The notes: a model not told the origin generated them from the sequence alone. A DNA stretch of 64,000 nucleotides from Arachis hypogaea (GCF_003086295.3 NC_092053.1:88039671-88103670); one strand, 5' to 3'. Shown: positions 9,940-21,307, numbered from the stretch's first letter. Made by a program: numbers and translations.

Positions 9940-11063
9940 AGCAAGCTCTCAGTTTATATTATCATCAACGACACCAAAGGGAGGTGAATCATCTCCATGG
10001 AAGAGCACAGCCTAAAGAGGAAGCAGCAGCCACCATGACTGATGAGGTGGTTAAGTTTTATTATCCCTTACCATATCTCATCTTCTATTTTTCCAGTATT
10101 TTTAGCTTATTTCCTATTTTCTAATCTAGCTTTTGCATGATCACTTGTAGGATTTCCTTGCTTTCTAGTTTAGTTCTTTATTTTATTATTTTATGTTTAT
10201 TTTGAAAGATATCTCATGTAATACTCACTAAGCTTAAATAAAAAATCAAAAGAAAAAGAAGTAGTAAAATGCATGAGATTTGAGTTATATATTATGAGTT
10301 GTTCGGATAACTTTGATGTGGTGGCACTATCTTTATTTCTGAATGTATGATCTGAACAGTGCATATTTGATATTGGAGTTGAGAATATTGGTACTTGAGG
10401 AATAGGAACTTAGAGAAGTATTATGGATTCTCTGAAACAAGTAAAAGATTGATTCTTGAAGCAAAAGAAATAGCAAAAAGAATTGAAAAGAAAAAAAACA
10501 TATAAAAGATCCAAGGCTTTGAGTATCAATGGTTAGGAGGGTCAAAACTGATATAAAAGGTCCAAGGCTAAAAAGAGTGTTTTTCCCTAACCATATGCTT
10601 CTGGTGTGAAAGTATCAAGTAACCCTTGAGACTGAGCACTTAAAGTCGTGACTCAATGCTGTTACAGAGTATGCCCAAGGCTCTAAGCACCATTGTCTAG
10701 GAGAAAAAGCAAGGAAAAATTCGAACCCAAGAGGTTCCCCAGTTAAGGGCTTATGGTGTTTATGTATCAAGTTAAGCTTGAAAACAAAACACTTAGAGTC
10801 ATGGCTAGGCTCAAGGTGCAAATCACCAGTGAAAAGAAAGAAAAATCTGTGTTAAAGAATTAATTAGAGCCTAAAGAAGAGAATCTATAATATCATCCGA
10901 GTTCTAGTTCTGAAGGATGCCAATATTTCCGAGCTTCAAAGGATAGTGAGATTCCAAACCTATTCAGAATTGGAGTGTAATTATCCCCATTCAGTAACTA
11001 GATATGAGATTAAATGAACACTCGAGTCTCAGACATTTTCTCTTCTTGGTCCTATATTTTTTT
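9940..11063 (+). other. R4 3' internal non-coding region
   Basis: A short frame after ATG 9998 stops within 14 codons; no ORF3 is left. The rest is the 3' internal region whose reverse complement is recognisable in R5 and R6 (e.g. GTATCAATGGTTAGGAGGG near 10525). Nothing else is supported. Confidence 0.5.
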
Positions 11064-11102
11064 GGTTGCTTGAGGACAAGCAACCATTTAAGTTTGATGT
11101 TG
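11064..11102 (+). other. terminal PPT module (R4)
   Basis: A perfect 9-bp stem (core TTGCTTG/CAAGCAA) with loop AGGA (11064-11085), then ATTTAAGTTTGATGTTG directly against the 3' LTR. Its position makes it the polypurine tract for plus-strand priming. Confidence 0.65.
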
Positions 11103-11465
11103 TGATGCGTGAGCATCTTATACCCTTTTTGCTAGCATTTTCTAGTTATTTTTGTTAGATTTTATTAAGTTTTATTATATTTTAGTGAAAAAATCCTCTT
11201 TGGATGCTATTTTGAGTTGTTTTGGTATTTTTATAATTTTAGGTGAATTTTTGGCAAATTTGGCAGAGTTTTGTGCAACAACAAAGAAACGATAGTAGAT
11301 GCTGTCAACTCTGACCTTCTTACATTCCAATGAGCATAACTTGAGCCACCGAGGTCCAATTGAAGCAATCTCAATGTTGTTGAAAAGTCAACTTCTAGAG
11401 CTTTCCAACGATATATAATAGTTTATACTACACTTCTAGAATCATTGCCAAATCTGGCGCTAAAC
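11103..11465 (+). repeat. R4 3' LTR, 3'-truncated
   Basis: Starts TGATGCGTGAGCATCTT after the PPT and matches the 5' LTR through ...CATTGCCAAATCTGGCGCTAAAC. It then changes at a short shared AAAC to the leader of R5. This looks like illegitimate recombination that deleted most of the LTR. Confidence 0.75.
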
Positions 11466-11725
11466 TTAAAAATTGATACTAGACTCAAACAAAAGACACT
11501 ATTTTTGAAAATTTTTTTGAAAGGAAAGCAAAAAAATTCGAAATTTTAACAAGAACAAGAATAAAAGACTCAAACAAAGATAAAGATCAATAAAGAAAAA
11601 CAAAGATTTTTGAAAATTTTTTTGATTTTTTTGAAAAAAAAAAGAAACAAAAGACTCAAACAAAATAGTAAAAAGTACATAATCTAAGCAACAAGATAAT
11701 CCGGTTGTTTGTCAAATCTGAACAA
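11466..11725 (-). other. R5 leader fragment (minus strand)
   Basis: A/T-rich sequence with ACTAGACTCAAACAA and AGCAACAAGAT, matching the R6 leader at 21130-21300. It is the part between PBS and gag of a minus-strand Athila-like element. No gene. Confidence 0.6.
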
Positions 11726-11743
11726 TCCCCGGCAATGGCACAA
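11726..11743 (-). other. decayed tRNA-Asp primer-binding site (R5)
   Basis: The + strand reads TCCCCGGCAATGGCACAA, three mismatches to the tRNA-Asp end, next to the LTR start at 11750. Confidence 0.7.
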
Positions 11744-11749
11744 AAAAAT

Positions 11750-13222
11750 TGGTGCACAAAATTGCCTCCGCAAAATTTGCACAGATAGACCGGCAAGTAT
11801 ACTGAGTCATCCAAGTAATACCTCAGGTGAGTGAGGGTCGATCCCACGGAGATTGTTGGATTGAGCAAGGAGTGGTTACCTTGCAGATCATAGTTAGGTG
11901 GATAGAAATTATAATTTGTCACGAAAAATGCATAAAACAAAATAAATGAAGAAAACGTTACTTAGATAGATGAGAAATCAATGGTGATAGAATGGTTGAG
12001 GCTTGGGAGATGCTTTGTCTTTGCAGATTAACTTTTTTTACTCTCTACTTCAATAACTTTATGATTCCTTCAATGGTAGCCGTAAGTGATTAACTCATGT
12101 CATCTCATCAAGTTAACCTCCTCTACTGCAGCAATCCGCCACGTTGAGATAACTCATGTCCTCTCATCAAGCCAGCTCTAGGTTTCTCACTGTAGCAGAA
12201 GATGAAGCTCTAAGCAATCTACTCCCTTCACGATCTTACTAAAGGTGTCACAGACAAGGCAAATCTTCCAGATCATAAAGTGTTGCTTCTCTAACTCTAC
12301 CTTTAATGCCACAGAGACCTCACGCACCCATAGTCAACAGGATTTCATGCCATACATCCAAAGTTGCTCAGATGCTCTATTAGAATCCGCAATGCAATCT
12401 CTAGCTTTAGTTCAAGGGTGATTGTCACGGGTCACCCTCAATTCATAAGATGAAGAGCGAGGTTGCATAAGAGAATAGAATCAGACATATTGAATTAGAA
12501 CAGTAATATTATTGATCCATGAAACTCAACATAGCTCCTAATCTTATCCATAAGAGGTTAGTGACTCATTCTGTACATAATAGTGTTCGAATGGGCAAAG
12601 ATCTCTAACAAGGGTGATCTTTTTTCTATATATACTAGTGTAGCAACTAAGGATTATAGAAAATAAGATAAACTAGTCTTGTAGTGCGAAAATCCACTAC
12701 TAGGGCTCACTTGGTGAGTGTTTGGGCTGAGATTGAGTGTCTCCCATGAGTTAGTACCCCTTAGGGGCGTTGAACACCACTCCTGGGCTCCCTTTTGGGG
12801 GTTGGACGCCAGCTGCTCCCCTGTGGGCGCTAGACACCAGGAATAGGGCTGGTGGCTGGCGTTGAACACCAGTTTTGGGCCTTCATTTCCAAACAAAGTA
12901 TGGACTATTTGTAGTTTTCCATAGCCGTTGAGAGGGCACCATTTGGACTTATGTAGCTCCAAAAAATCTTATTCAAGTGCACGGAGGTCAGATCCTAACA
13001 GCATCTGCGGTCCTTTCTCTGCTTCTAAATCAAACTTTTGCTCAAGCTCCTCAATTTCAGCCAGAAAATACCTGAAATCACCATAAAACACACAAACTCA
13101 AAGTAGAGTCCAAAAATGTGAATTTTGCACTAAAACGTATGATAACTTAACAAAACTTAAACAAAACATAACAAAAATATATGAAAATAATGACAAAAAG
13201 CGTGTAAAATATCCGCTCATCA
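11750..13222 (-). repeat. R5 LTR bordered by internal sequence on both sides
   Basis: TGGTGCACAAAATTGC...ATCCGCTCATCA, 1473 bp with TG/CA ends. A PBS lies on its left and a PPT-type sequence (GGACACCAAACTTAAAA) on its right, so it serves as 5' LTR of the left piece and 3' LTR of the right one. It contains palindromic words (12764-12872), a weak U3 block (about 12895-12965) and a TATA box. Confidence 0.75.
12626..12634 (-). promoter_or_regulatory. TATA box of R5 LTR
   Basis: Minus strand TATATATAG, 130 bp downstream of the word cluster at 12764-12872. Confidence 0.5.
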
Positions 13223-13289
13223 GGACACCAAACTTAAAATATTGATTGTCTCCAAGAAACCGAAAACAAAGTAGGATAAAAAGAAATTG
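13223..13289 (-). other. R5 3' internal end, interrupted by R6
   Basis: Begins with the PPT side (minus strand TTTAAGTTTGGTGTCC against the LTR). The internal region is cut by R6 after TAGGA (13290-13294) and resumes at 45170. Confidence 0.65.
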
Positions 13290-13294
13290 TAGGA

Positions 13295-14933
13295 TGGTGC
13301 ATGAAATTGTGATCTCTAATAATGGCGCCAAAAACTTGGTACGCACGATCTTAATCTTAACTCTTTTTCACAACTCCGCACAACTAACCAGCAAGTGCAC
13401 TGGGTCGTCCAAGTAATAAACCTTACGTGAGTAAGGGTCGATTCCATGGAGATTGTCGGCTTGAAGCAAGCTATGGTCATCCTTGTAAATCTCAGTCAAG
13501 CAGATAGGCAGATTCAAATGGTTATAAGGTTTTGATAATTAAAATATAAATAAAATATAAAATAAAATAAAGTTACTTATGTAATTCATTGGTGGGAATT
13601 TCAGATAAGCGTCTGGAGATGCTTTGTTGCTTCTGAACTTCTGCTTTCCTACTGCCTTCTTCCAACCATGCGTTACCTCCTTCCATGGCAAGCTGTATGA
13701 TCCTCTCTGATGAAAACAAATCCATATGCGCTATCACCGCACGGCTAACCATCTGTCAGTTTTCGCTAGCGTCAGAATAGGACCATTGTCCTTTTGCACA
13801 CTGTCACTTGTGCCCCACATTCGCAGGTTTGAAGCTCGTCACAGTCATTCCTTCCCAGGTTTAGACTTTCCGGATCTCAGGAATGCTGCTAATGGTTCTA
13901 GCCTATACCACGAAGACTCTGATCTCACAGAATGGAATGCTCTGTTGTCAGGAGAGGCAATCATGTGTTGTGAACCAGGAGGCCAGGAGATACACACTCA
14001 AGCTATTGTAGATAGAATGGAAGTGGTTGTCAGGCACGCGTTCATAAGTGAGAATGATGATGAGTGTCATGGGTCATCACATTCATCAGATTGAAGTATG
14101 AGAGTATATCTTAGAGAATAAGTAGGCGTGAATTGAATAGAAAACAGTAGTAATTGCATTTATTCATGAAGAACAGCAGAGCTGCACACCTTAATCTATG
14201 GGGTGTAGAAATTCCACCGTAGAAAATACCTAAGTGAAAGGTCTAGGCATGGCCGTGAGGCCAGCCTCCAAATGTGTACAATGATCCAAAGATGGTAAAA
14301 AGACCTAAAGGTGGTCAAAAGACATAAAATAAATCTCTAAAAGTAGTTTCTATACTAAACTAGTAACCTAGGGTTATAGAAAATGAGTAACTAAGTGCAG
14401 ATAGTGCAGAAATCCACTTCCGGGACCCACTTGGTGTGTGCCTGGGCTGAGCATTGAAATTTTTCGTGCTTAGGCTGTTTCTGGAGTTAAACGCCAGCTT
14501 TAGTGCCAGTTTGGGCGTTTAACTCCAATTCTGGTGCCAGTTTGGGCATTTTACGCCATGATGTTTTAGGCTGACTTTGAACGCCAGCTTGGGCCATCAA
14601 ATCTCAGGTAAAGTGTGGACTATTATATATTTCTGGAAAGCGCAGGATGTCTACTTTCCAACGCAATTGAGAGCGCTCCAATTGGGCTTCTCTAGCTCCA
14701 GAAAATTTATTTCGAGTGCAGCAGGGTCAGAATCCAATAGCATCTGCAGTCCTTTTTCAGCCTCTGAATAAGATTTTTGCTCAGGTCCCTCAATTTCAGC
14801 CAGAAAATACCTGAAATCATAGAAAAATACACAAACTCATAGTAAAGTCCAGAAATGTGATTTTTGAATAAAAACTAATAAAAATATAATAAAAAGTAAT
14901 AAAAATATACTAAAAACTATGTAAAAACAATGC
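13295..14933 (-). repeat. R6 left (3') LTR, end deleted
   Basis: Matches the right LTR (22802-23331 plus 44086-45164) from TGGTGCATGAAATTG up to ACAATGC. The last 35 bp or so and the adjoining internal sequence are gone. It includes palindromic words (14481-14588, e.g. TGGAGTTAAACGCCAG), the U3 block (14612-14705, TTGGAAAG/CTTTCCA) and a TATA position changed to TATAGAAA (14347-14354). A PBS-like TGGCGCCA lies inside the LTR at 13323-13330. Confidence 0.85.
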
Positions 14934-15448
14934 ACATGGTTAGGGACAGCTTGGTTTAGCCGCTTAGGCCAGGATTTTATTCCTCTGGGGCCCTCCTATC
15001 CACTGATGCTCAAAACCTTGGATCCTCTTTACCCTTGCCTTTTGGTTTAAAGGGCTATTGGCTTTTTCTGCTTGCTTTTTCTTTTTTTTTTCGCCATTTT
15101 TTTTATATTTTTTTGCAAGCTTTTGTGTTCACTGCTTTTTCTTGCTTCAAGAATCAATTTTATGATTTTTCAGATTATCAATAACATTTCTCCTTTTTCA
15201 TCATTCTTTCAAGAGCCAACAATTTTAACATTCATAAACAACAAATTCAAAAATATGCACTGTTCAAGCATTCATTTAGAAAACAAAAGGTATTGTCACC
15301 ACATCAAAATAATTAAACTAATTTCAAGATAGAATTCGAAACCATGTACTTCTTGTTCTTTTGCAATTAAAAATATTTTTCATTTAAGAAAGGTGATGGA
15401 TTCATAGGACATTCATAGCTTTAAGACAAAGACACTAGACACTAATGA
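14934..15448 (-). other. R6 3' internal non-coding region
   Basis: T-rich, related to 45600-45990 in R5 (e.g. GATGCTCAAAACCTTGGATCC against GATGCTCAAAGCCTTGAATCC). No gene seen; open frames are low-complexity Phe/Leu/Ser. Confidence 0.6.
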
Positions 15449-16589
15449 TCATGTAATAAAGACACAAACATAGACAAAACATAAAGCATATAATTCAAAA
15501 AACAGAAAAATAAGAACAAGGAAATTAAAGAACGGGTCCACCTTAGTGATGGCTCTTTGGTCTTCTCTAATTTCATGGAGGAGGATTGAATGCTCTTGGT
15601 GCTCCGTCCTTAGTTGTCCCATGTTGGAACTTAATTCTCCTAAGGAGGTGTTGATTTGCTCCCAATAGTTTTGTGGAGAAAAATGCATCCCTTGAGGCAT
15701 CTCAGGGTTTTCTAGATGAGGAACTTCCTCATTCTCTTGTTGAGGTCCATGAGTGGGCTCTCTTGTTTGCTTCATCCTTCTCTTAGTGATGGGCTTGTCC
15801 TCTTCAATGAGGATATCTTCCTCTATGACAATTCCAGCTGAATTGCATAGGTGACAAATGAGATGAGGGAAGGCTAACCTTGCCAAAGAGGAAGACTTGT
15901 CCGCCACCTTGTAGAGTTCTAGGGATATGATCTCATGAACTTCTACTTCCTCTCTGTTCATGATACTATGGATCATGATGGCCCGGTCTATTGTGACTTC
16001 AGACCGCGGATAAACTTCAACCATCCCCTAGCCACTGGTTTAAGGTCAAGCCTTCATAGTTGAACCAGCTTGCCTCTTGAATCTCTCTTCCATTGAGTGC
16101 CTTCCACACAAATGTCCCTAAGGACTTGGTCCAACCTTTGATCAGAGTTGACCCTTCTAGTGAAAGGGTGAGGATCTCCTTGCATCATTGGCAAGTTGAA
16201 TGCTAATCTCACATTTTCCGGACTAAAATCCAACTAGTTCCCCCGAACTATTGTGAGCCAATTCTTTGGGTTCGGGTTCACACTCTGGTCATGGTTCTTA
16301 GTGATCTATGCATTGGCATAGAACTCTTGAACCATTAAGATCCCGACTTGTTGAATGGGGTTGGTGAGGATTTCCCAACCTCTTCTTTGACTTCATGTCA
16401 GATCTCCAGATATTCACTATTTTTGAGCTTAAGGGGAACCTCGGGGATCACCTTTTTCTTGGCCATAACTTTATAGAAGTGGTCTTGATGCACTTTTGAG
16501 ATGAATCTCTCCAACTCCTATGACATGGAGGTAGAAGCAATTGTCTTCCCTTTCCTCTTTCTAGAGGTTTTTCCGGCCTTTGGTGCCAT
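15449..16589 (-). pseudogene. broken ORF3 of R6
   Basis: Starts MAPKAGKTSRKRKGK at 16589 and has several in-frame stops in its first half (e.g. after TSMS and after EYLEI). From 16024 it has an open stretch with VTIDRAIMIHSI, LARLAFPHLICHLCNSAGIV and MPQGMHFSPQNYWEQI, ending at 15449. It is the C-terminal part of the putative plant transposon protein (env-like) family and a close relative of 46218-46830. The basic N-terminus (KRKGK) could be a nuclear signal. Role in the element unknown. Confidence 0.7.
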
Positions 16590-16645
16590 TAGTGGTTACG
16601 GAAAACAAAATGCTTTTAGCTTTTCCCACACCAAACTTAGAATGG

Positions 16646-16663
16646 TTGCTCGTCCTCGAGCAA
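16646..16663 (-). other. internal stem-loop of PPT-module type upstream of ORF3 (R6)
   Basis: Stem TTGCTCG/CGAGCAA with loop AGGA on the minus strand, followed by CCATTCTAAGTTTGGTGTGGG (16645-16625). It lies 57 bp before the ORF3 start. R6's terminal PPT is deleted, so the two cannot be compared. Confidence 0.6.
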
Positions 16664-16779
16664 AAGAAGAAGGAAAGGAGTAGAAGAAGAAGAAATGGAA
16701 GAGATGGAGTAGTGGTTTAGGTTCGGCCAAGGGGGTAGTAGTGTGTAAGTTGTGTGAAGATGAAGGTGGTAAGGAGGGG

Positions 16780-16787
16780 TATTTATA
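16780..16787 (-). promoter_or_regulatory. internal TATA box upstream of ORF3 (R6)
   Basis: Minus strand ACCTATAAATACCCC, a strong plant TATA context. It lies 190 bp upstream of the ORF3 ATG (16589), with pyrimidine-rich leader (16720-16660) after it and the palindromic word array (17051-17354) 264 bp before it. This is the order seen in the U3 of the LTRs. Confidence 0.55.
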
Positions 16788-16809
16788 GGTTAAGGGAGAG
16801 AGGGTAGCC

Positions 16810-17046
16810 GTGTATGAGGGGTTGGGTTTTGGGAGGGAAATGGTTTGAATTTGAATGGCGAGGTTGGTGGGGTTTAATGATGGATGGATGTGAGTGGTGA
16901 AGAGGTTGTGGGTATGAGGGTAGGATGTGATAGGTGAGGGGTGTTTGGGGAAGAGTGTTATGGAAAGGTGTGAAGAGGAGAGAAGAAAAAGTGGTGTAGG
17001 TGGGGTCAACAGATCCTGAGGTGTCAAGGAATTTGAGTCCCTGCAC
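16810..17046 (-). other. pyrimidine-rich promoter-side region of R6 ORF3
   Basis: Strongly strand-biased: purines (mostly G) on +, C/T on minus. Its open frames are low-complexity and I do not call them genes. It separates the word array from the TATA box. Confidence 0.45.
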
Positions 17047-17050
17047 CATT

Positions 17051-17354
17051 CTGGCGTTCAAACACCAGCTCTACTACCTTTCCTGGCATTAAACGCCAGC
17101 TCTGCTACCTTTCCTGGCGTTAAACACCACTCTGCTGCCCATTTCTAGCGTTAAACGCCACTCTGCTGCCCATGTCTAGCATTAAACGCCAACCAGATGC
17201 CCATTTCTGGCGTTTAACGCCAGCCTATTCCAGACAGCCCTTTCTGGCGTTAAACGCCTAGAGTGCTGCCCATTCTGGTGTTTAACGCCCAGAATGCTGT
17301 CAGGCTGGGCGTTAAACGCCCATTCTGCTATCCTTACTGGCGTTTAAACGCCAA
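17051..17354. repeat. array of ten GGCGTTTAACGCC palindromic words
   Basis: Ten variants of CTGGCGTTTAACGCCAG spaced about 30 bp apart, separated by short phrases such as CTCTGCTGCCCATTTC. Most words are near-perfect palindromes. The same words occur in R6's own LTRs (14481-14588 and 44683-44789). Confidence 0.85.
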
Positions 17355-17496
17355 TAAGCCCGTCCTCCAGGGTGTGCTGTTTTTAATGCTATTTTTCATT
17401 CTATTTTTGATTTTTCAATTGTTTTTGTGACTTCACATGATCATCAACCTAAGGAAAACATAAAATAACAATGGAAGATAAATATGATTAAATAAC

Positions 17497-17544
17497 ATTG
17501 GGTTGCCTCCCAATATGCGCTTCTTTAATGTCAATAGCTTGACA
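17497..17544 (-). ncRNA. two-hairpin motif, R6 copy
   Basis: TGTCA/TGACA around AGCTAT, then 14 nt, then ATTGGG/AGGCAA/CCCAAT, both stems perfect. The outer pairs (T-A in hairpin 1, A-T in hairpin 2) differ from the C-G and G-C pairs of the R9 copy, so pairing is kept while sequence changes. It lies 18 nt after the gag-protease stop at 17563. Confidence 0.75.
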
Positions 17545-17562
17545 GTGAGCTCTTGGAGAGCC

Positions 17563-19842
17563 TCACAGAGATTCAGAGCTTAATGTTGGCCTCCCAACAT
17601 CAAACTTAGAAGTTGAGTGTAGGGGCTCTGTTTGACTCTGTATTGAGTGAAGCTTTTCATGCTTCCTCTCCATGGTTACAGATGGAGATCCTTGAGCCTT
17701 AAATATAAAGTAGTCCTCATTCAATTAAAGGACTAACTCTCCTTTGTCCACATCAATCACAGCTTTTGCTGTGGCTAGGAAGGGTCTTCCAAGGATGATT
17801 GATTCATCCTCATCCTTCCCAGTGTCTAGGATTATGAAGTCTTCAGGGATGTAAAAGCCTTCAATCTTCACTAAGACATCCTCTACAAGTCCATAAGCCT
17901 AATTTTTTGAATTGTCTGCCATCTCTAGTGAGATTTATGCAGCTTGCACCTCAAGGATCCCTAGTTTCTCTATTACAGAGAGGGGCATGAGGTTTATACT
18001 TGATCCCAGGTCACACAGAGCCTTCTCGAAGGTCATGGTGCTTATGGTACAAGGTAGTAAGAACTTTCCAAGATCCTGTTTCTTCTGAGGTAATTTTAGT
18101 TGAACCAGATCATTCAGTTCATTGATGAGCAGTGGGGGTTCATCCTCCCATGTCTCATTACCAATTAACTTGGCATTCAGCTTTATGATTGCTCCCAGAT
18201 ATTGAGCAACTTGCTCTTCAACAATATCTTCATCCTCTTCAGAGGAAGAATACTCATCAGAGCTCATGAATGGCAACAGTAAGTTTAGTAAAATCTCTAT
18301 GGTCTTTATATGAGCCTCAGATTTATTTAGTTCCTCATTAAGGAACTCCTTGGAGGCCAGTGGACGTCCATTGAGGTCTTCCTCACTGGAAATCACTGCC
18401 TTTCCCTCCTCTACAGGTTCGGCCATGTGGGACATGTTGATGGCCTTGCACTCTCTCTTTGGATTCTCTTCTGTATTGCTTGGGAGAGTACTGGGAGGGA
18501 GTTCAGTAACTTTCTTACTCAGATGACCCACTTGTGCCTCCAAATTTCTAATGGAGGACCTTGCTTTAGTCATGAAACTGAGAGTGGTCTTAGATAGATC
18601 AGAGACTACAGTTGCTAAGTCAGAGTGGCTCTGCTTAGAATTCTCTTTCTGTTGCTGAGAAGACGATGGAAAAGGTTTGCTATTGCCAAACCTGTTTCTT
18701 CTACCATTATTATTATTGAAGTCTTGATTAGGCTTCTGCTGATCCTTCCATGAGAGATTAGGATGATTCCTCCATGAAAAATTGTAAGTGTTTCCATAGG
18801 AATCTCCCATGTAATTCACTTCTTCCATTCCAGGGTTCTCAGGGTCATAGGCTTCTTCTTCAGAGGAAGCTTCCTCAGTACTTCCTGATGTAGCTTACAT
18901 TCCAGACAGACTCTGAGAAATCATATTGACTTGCTGAGTCAATATTTTATTCTGAGCCAATATTGCATTCAGAGTATCAATCTCAAGAACTCCTTTCTTC
19001 TGAGTTGTCCCATTATTCATAGGATTTCTTTCAGAAGTGTACATGAACTGGTTATTCGCAACCATTTCAATGAGTTCCTGGGCTTCAGCAGGCGTCTTCT
19101 TCAGATGAAGAGATCCATCAGCAGAGTGGTCCAATGACATCTTGGATAATTCAGACAGACCATCATAGAATATACATATGATGCTCCATTATGAAAACAT
19201 GTCAGAAGGACACCTTCTGATCAATTGCTTGTATCTTTCCAAAGCTTCATAGAGGGATTCACCTTCCTTCTGTCTGAAGGTTTGGACTTTCACTCTAAGC
19301 TTGCTCAACTTTTGAGGTGGAAAGAATTTGGCCAGGAAAGCATTGACCAACTTTTCCCAAGAGTTCAGGCTATCTTTAGGTTGTGAGTCCAACCATGTCC
19401 TAGCTCTGTCTCTTATAGCAAAGGGGAAAAGAATAAGTCTGTAGACCTCAGGATTAACCCCATTGGTCTTAACAGTATCACAGATTTGTAAGAATTCAGC
19501 TAAAAACTAATGAGGATCTTCCAATGAATGTCCATAAAACTTGCAATTCTGCTGCATTACAGAAACTAATTGAGGCTTGAGCTCAAAGTTGTTTGCTCCA
19601 ATTGCAAGAATTGAGATGCTCCTTCCGCAGAAGTCAGATGAGGGGGCAATAAAGTCACCAAGAATCTTCCTTGCATCTCTACCATTGTTATTGGGTTCGG
19701 CCATCTCTTCTTCTTTTTCAAAAAATTATGTCAGGTCCTCTCCAGAGTGTTGTGCTTTAGCTTCTCTTAGCTTCCTCTTTAGAGTCCTTTCAGGTTCCGG
19801 ATCAGCTTCAACAAGAATGTTCTTATCCTTGCTCCTGCTCAT
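17563..19842 (-). pseudogene. gag-pro: broken gag-protease of R6
   Basis: One minus-strand frame from MSRSKDKN (19842) to the stop at 17563 with several in-frame stops (near 19720, 19507, 19189, 18895 and 17935, and two further on). Gag blocks: ANNFELKPQL, DSWEK-type core, VQTFRQKEGESLYEALERYKQ and LEIDTLNAILAQNKI. No CCHC zinc knuckle is seen where Athila gags usually have one. Protease: CDLGSSINLMPLSV (near 18000), later ILGRPFLATAKAVIDVDKGE. RT, RNase H and integrase do not follow; the frame ends in a short tail and the two-hairpin motif. Confidence 0.8.
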
Positions 19843-21307
19843 ATGAAAAAGAAGAGAACAAAAAAGAATAGGAATCATTTATGTCACAGTATAGAGATTC
19901 CTTTATGTGAGTAGAAGAAGAGAAGAGTAGAAGAATGAGAAGAGAAAAATTCGAACACAGAGAGGGAGAGAGTGTTCGAATTTTTAAGAAGAAGAGAAGT
20001 TTTAGTGATTAAATAAATAGAAAGAGATGAGAGAGATAGAGTTTTCAAAAATAATTAAAAAGAAAAGAAAAATATTTTTGTTTTTATTTTAATTATTTGT
20101 TAGTATTCGAAATTTAAAATAAGAAATAAAAAAAAATTGAAAACTAAATAAATTAATTAATTAAAAATATTTTTGAAAAGTGGTTAGTGATTTTCGGAAA
20201 TTGGAGAGAGAAAAGTAGTTAGATGGTTTTGAAAAAGATAAGAAATAGTAAACTTTTAAAATTAAACAAAAAAAATCAAGTAGTTAATTGAAAAAGATTT
20301 GAAAATCAATTTTGAAAAGATAAGAAGTTAGAAAAGATTTTGAAAAAGATATGATTGAAATTTATTTTGAAAAGGAATTGAAAAGGAAATTAAAAAGATT
20401 TGGTTTTTGAAATTAAAGTTGATTACTTGACTAACAAGAAACTAAAAGATATGATTCTAGAATTTAAAGATTGATCCTTTCTTAATAAGCAAGTAACAAC
20501 TTGAAAATTTTTTAATCAAAATATTAAATGTTAGTATTAATTTCGAAAATATGAAACAAAATTAAGAAAAAGATTTTGAAAATCAATTTTAAAATTTTCA
20601 AAAATAAAAAAAATGAAAAAAATTTGATTTTTTGAAAAAGATTTGAACAAGATAGAATTTTTTTAATTTGAAATTTTGACTTGACTAACAAGAAACAATC
20701 AAATTTTAAAACTTTTTGACTCAATCAATTCAAAATTTCGAAATTTATAAGAATAAGGGAAATATATTTTTTTATTTTTGAATTTTAATGAGGAGAGAGA
20801 AAAACATAAAAATGACACAAAATATAAAAATTCAAGATCAAAACAAAAATGCATGCAAGAACACTTTGAATGTCAAGATGAACACCAAGAACACTTTGAA
20901 GATCATGATGAACATCAAGGACATGCAAGACACCAAACTAAAAAATTTTTAAACTTTTGACACTAATAAATTAAAAATTCATATGAAAAACAAAGAAAGA
21001 CACAAATCAAGAAAATGTAAAGATCAAACAAAGACAATCATCAAGAACAACTTGAAGATCAATGAAGAACACATGCATGAATTTTCGAAAATTTAAAGAA
21101 AATTAAAGGCATGCAATTGACACCAAACTTAAAATTTAACACTAGACTCAAACAAGAAACATAAAATTTTTGGTTTTTATGATTTTATTAAATTTTTTTT
21201 TGTAATTTTTCGAACATAAAAAGAATAAAAACAAAAAGCTTAAACAAAAATTAAAATTACCTAATTTGAGCAACAAGATGAACCGTCAGTTGTCTAAACT
21301 CGAACAA
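19843..21307 (-). other. R6 long untranslated leader
   Basis: About 1.46 kb, very A/T-rich, with repeated GAAAAAGATTTGAAAA-type phrases and a short GAACA(C/T)CAAG...CACTTTGAA repeat (20850-20935). Copies of CACCAAACTTAAA lie near 20933 and 21120. No gene. Confidence 0.55.

Noticed and set aside
13726..14094. 122-aa plus-strand frame
   Set aside because: Inside the R6 LTR and not preserved in the other LTR copy.
16596..17061. 143-aa and 92-aa minus-strand frames
   Set aside because: Pyrimidine-rich low-complexity translation of the promoter-side region; overlaps the TATA box and leader.
18931..19137. Plus-strand frame over R6 gag
   Set aside because: Antisense to conserved gag blocks.
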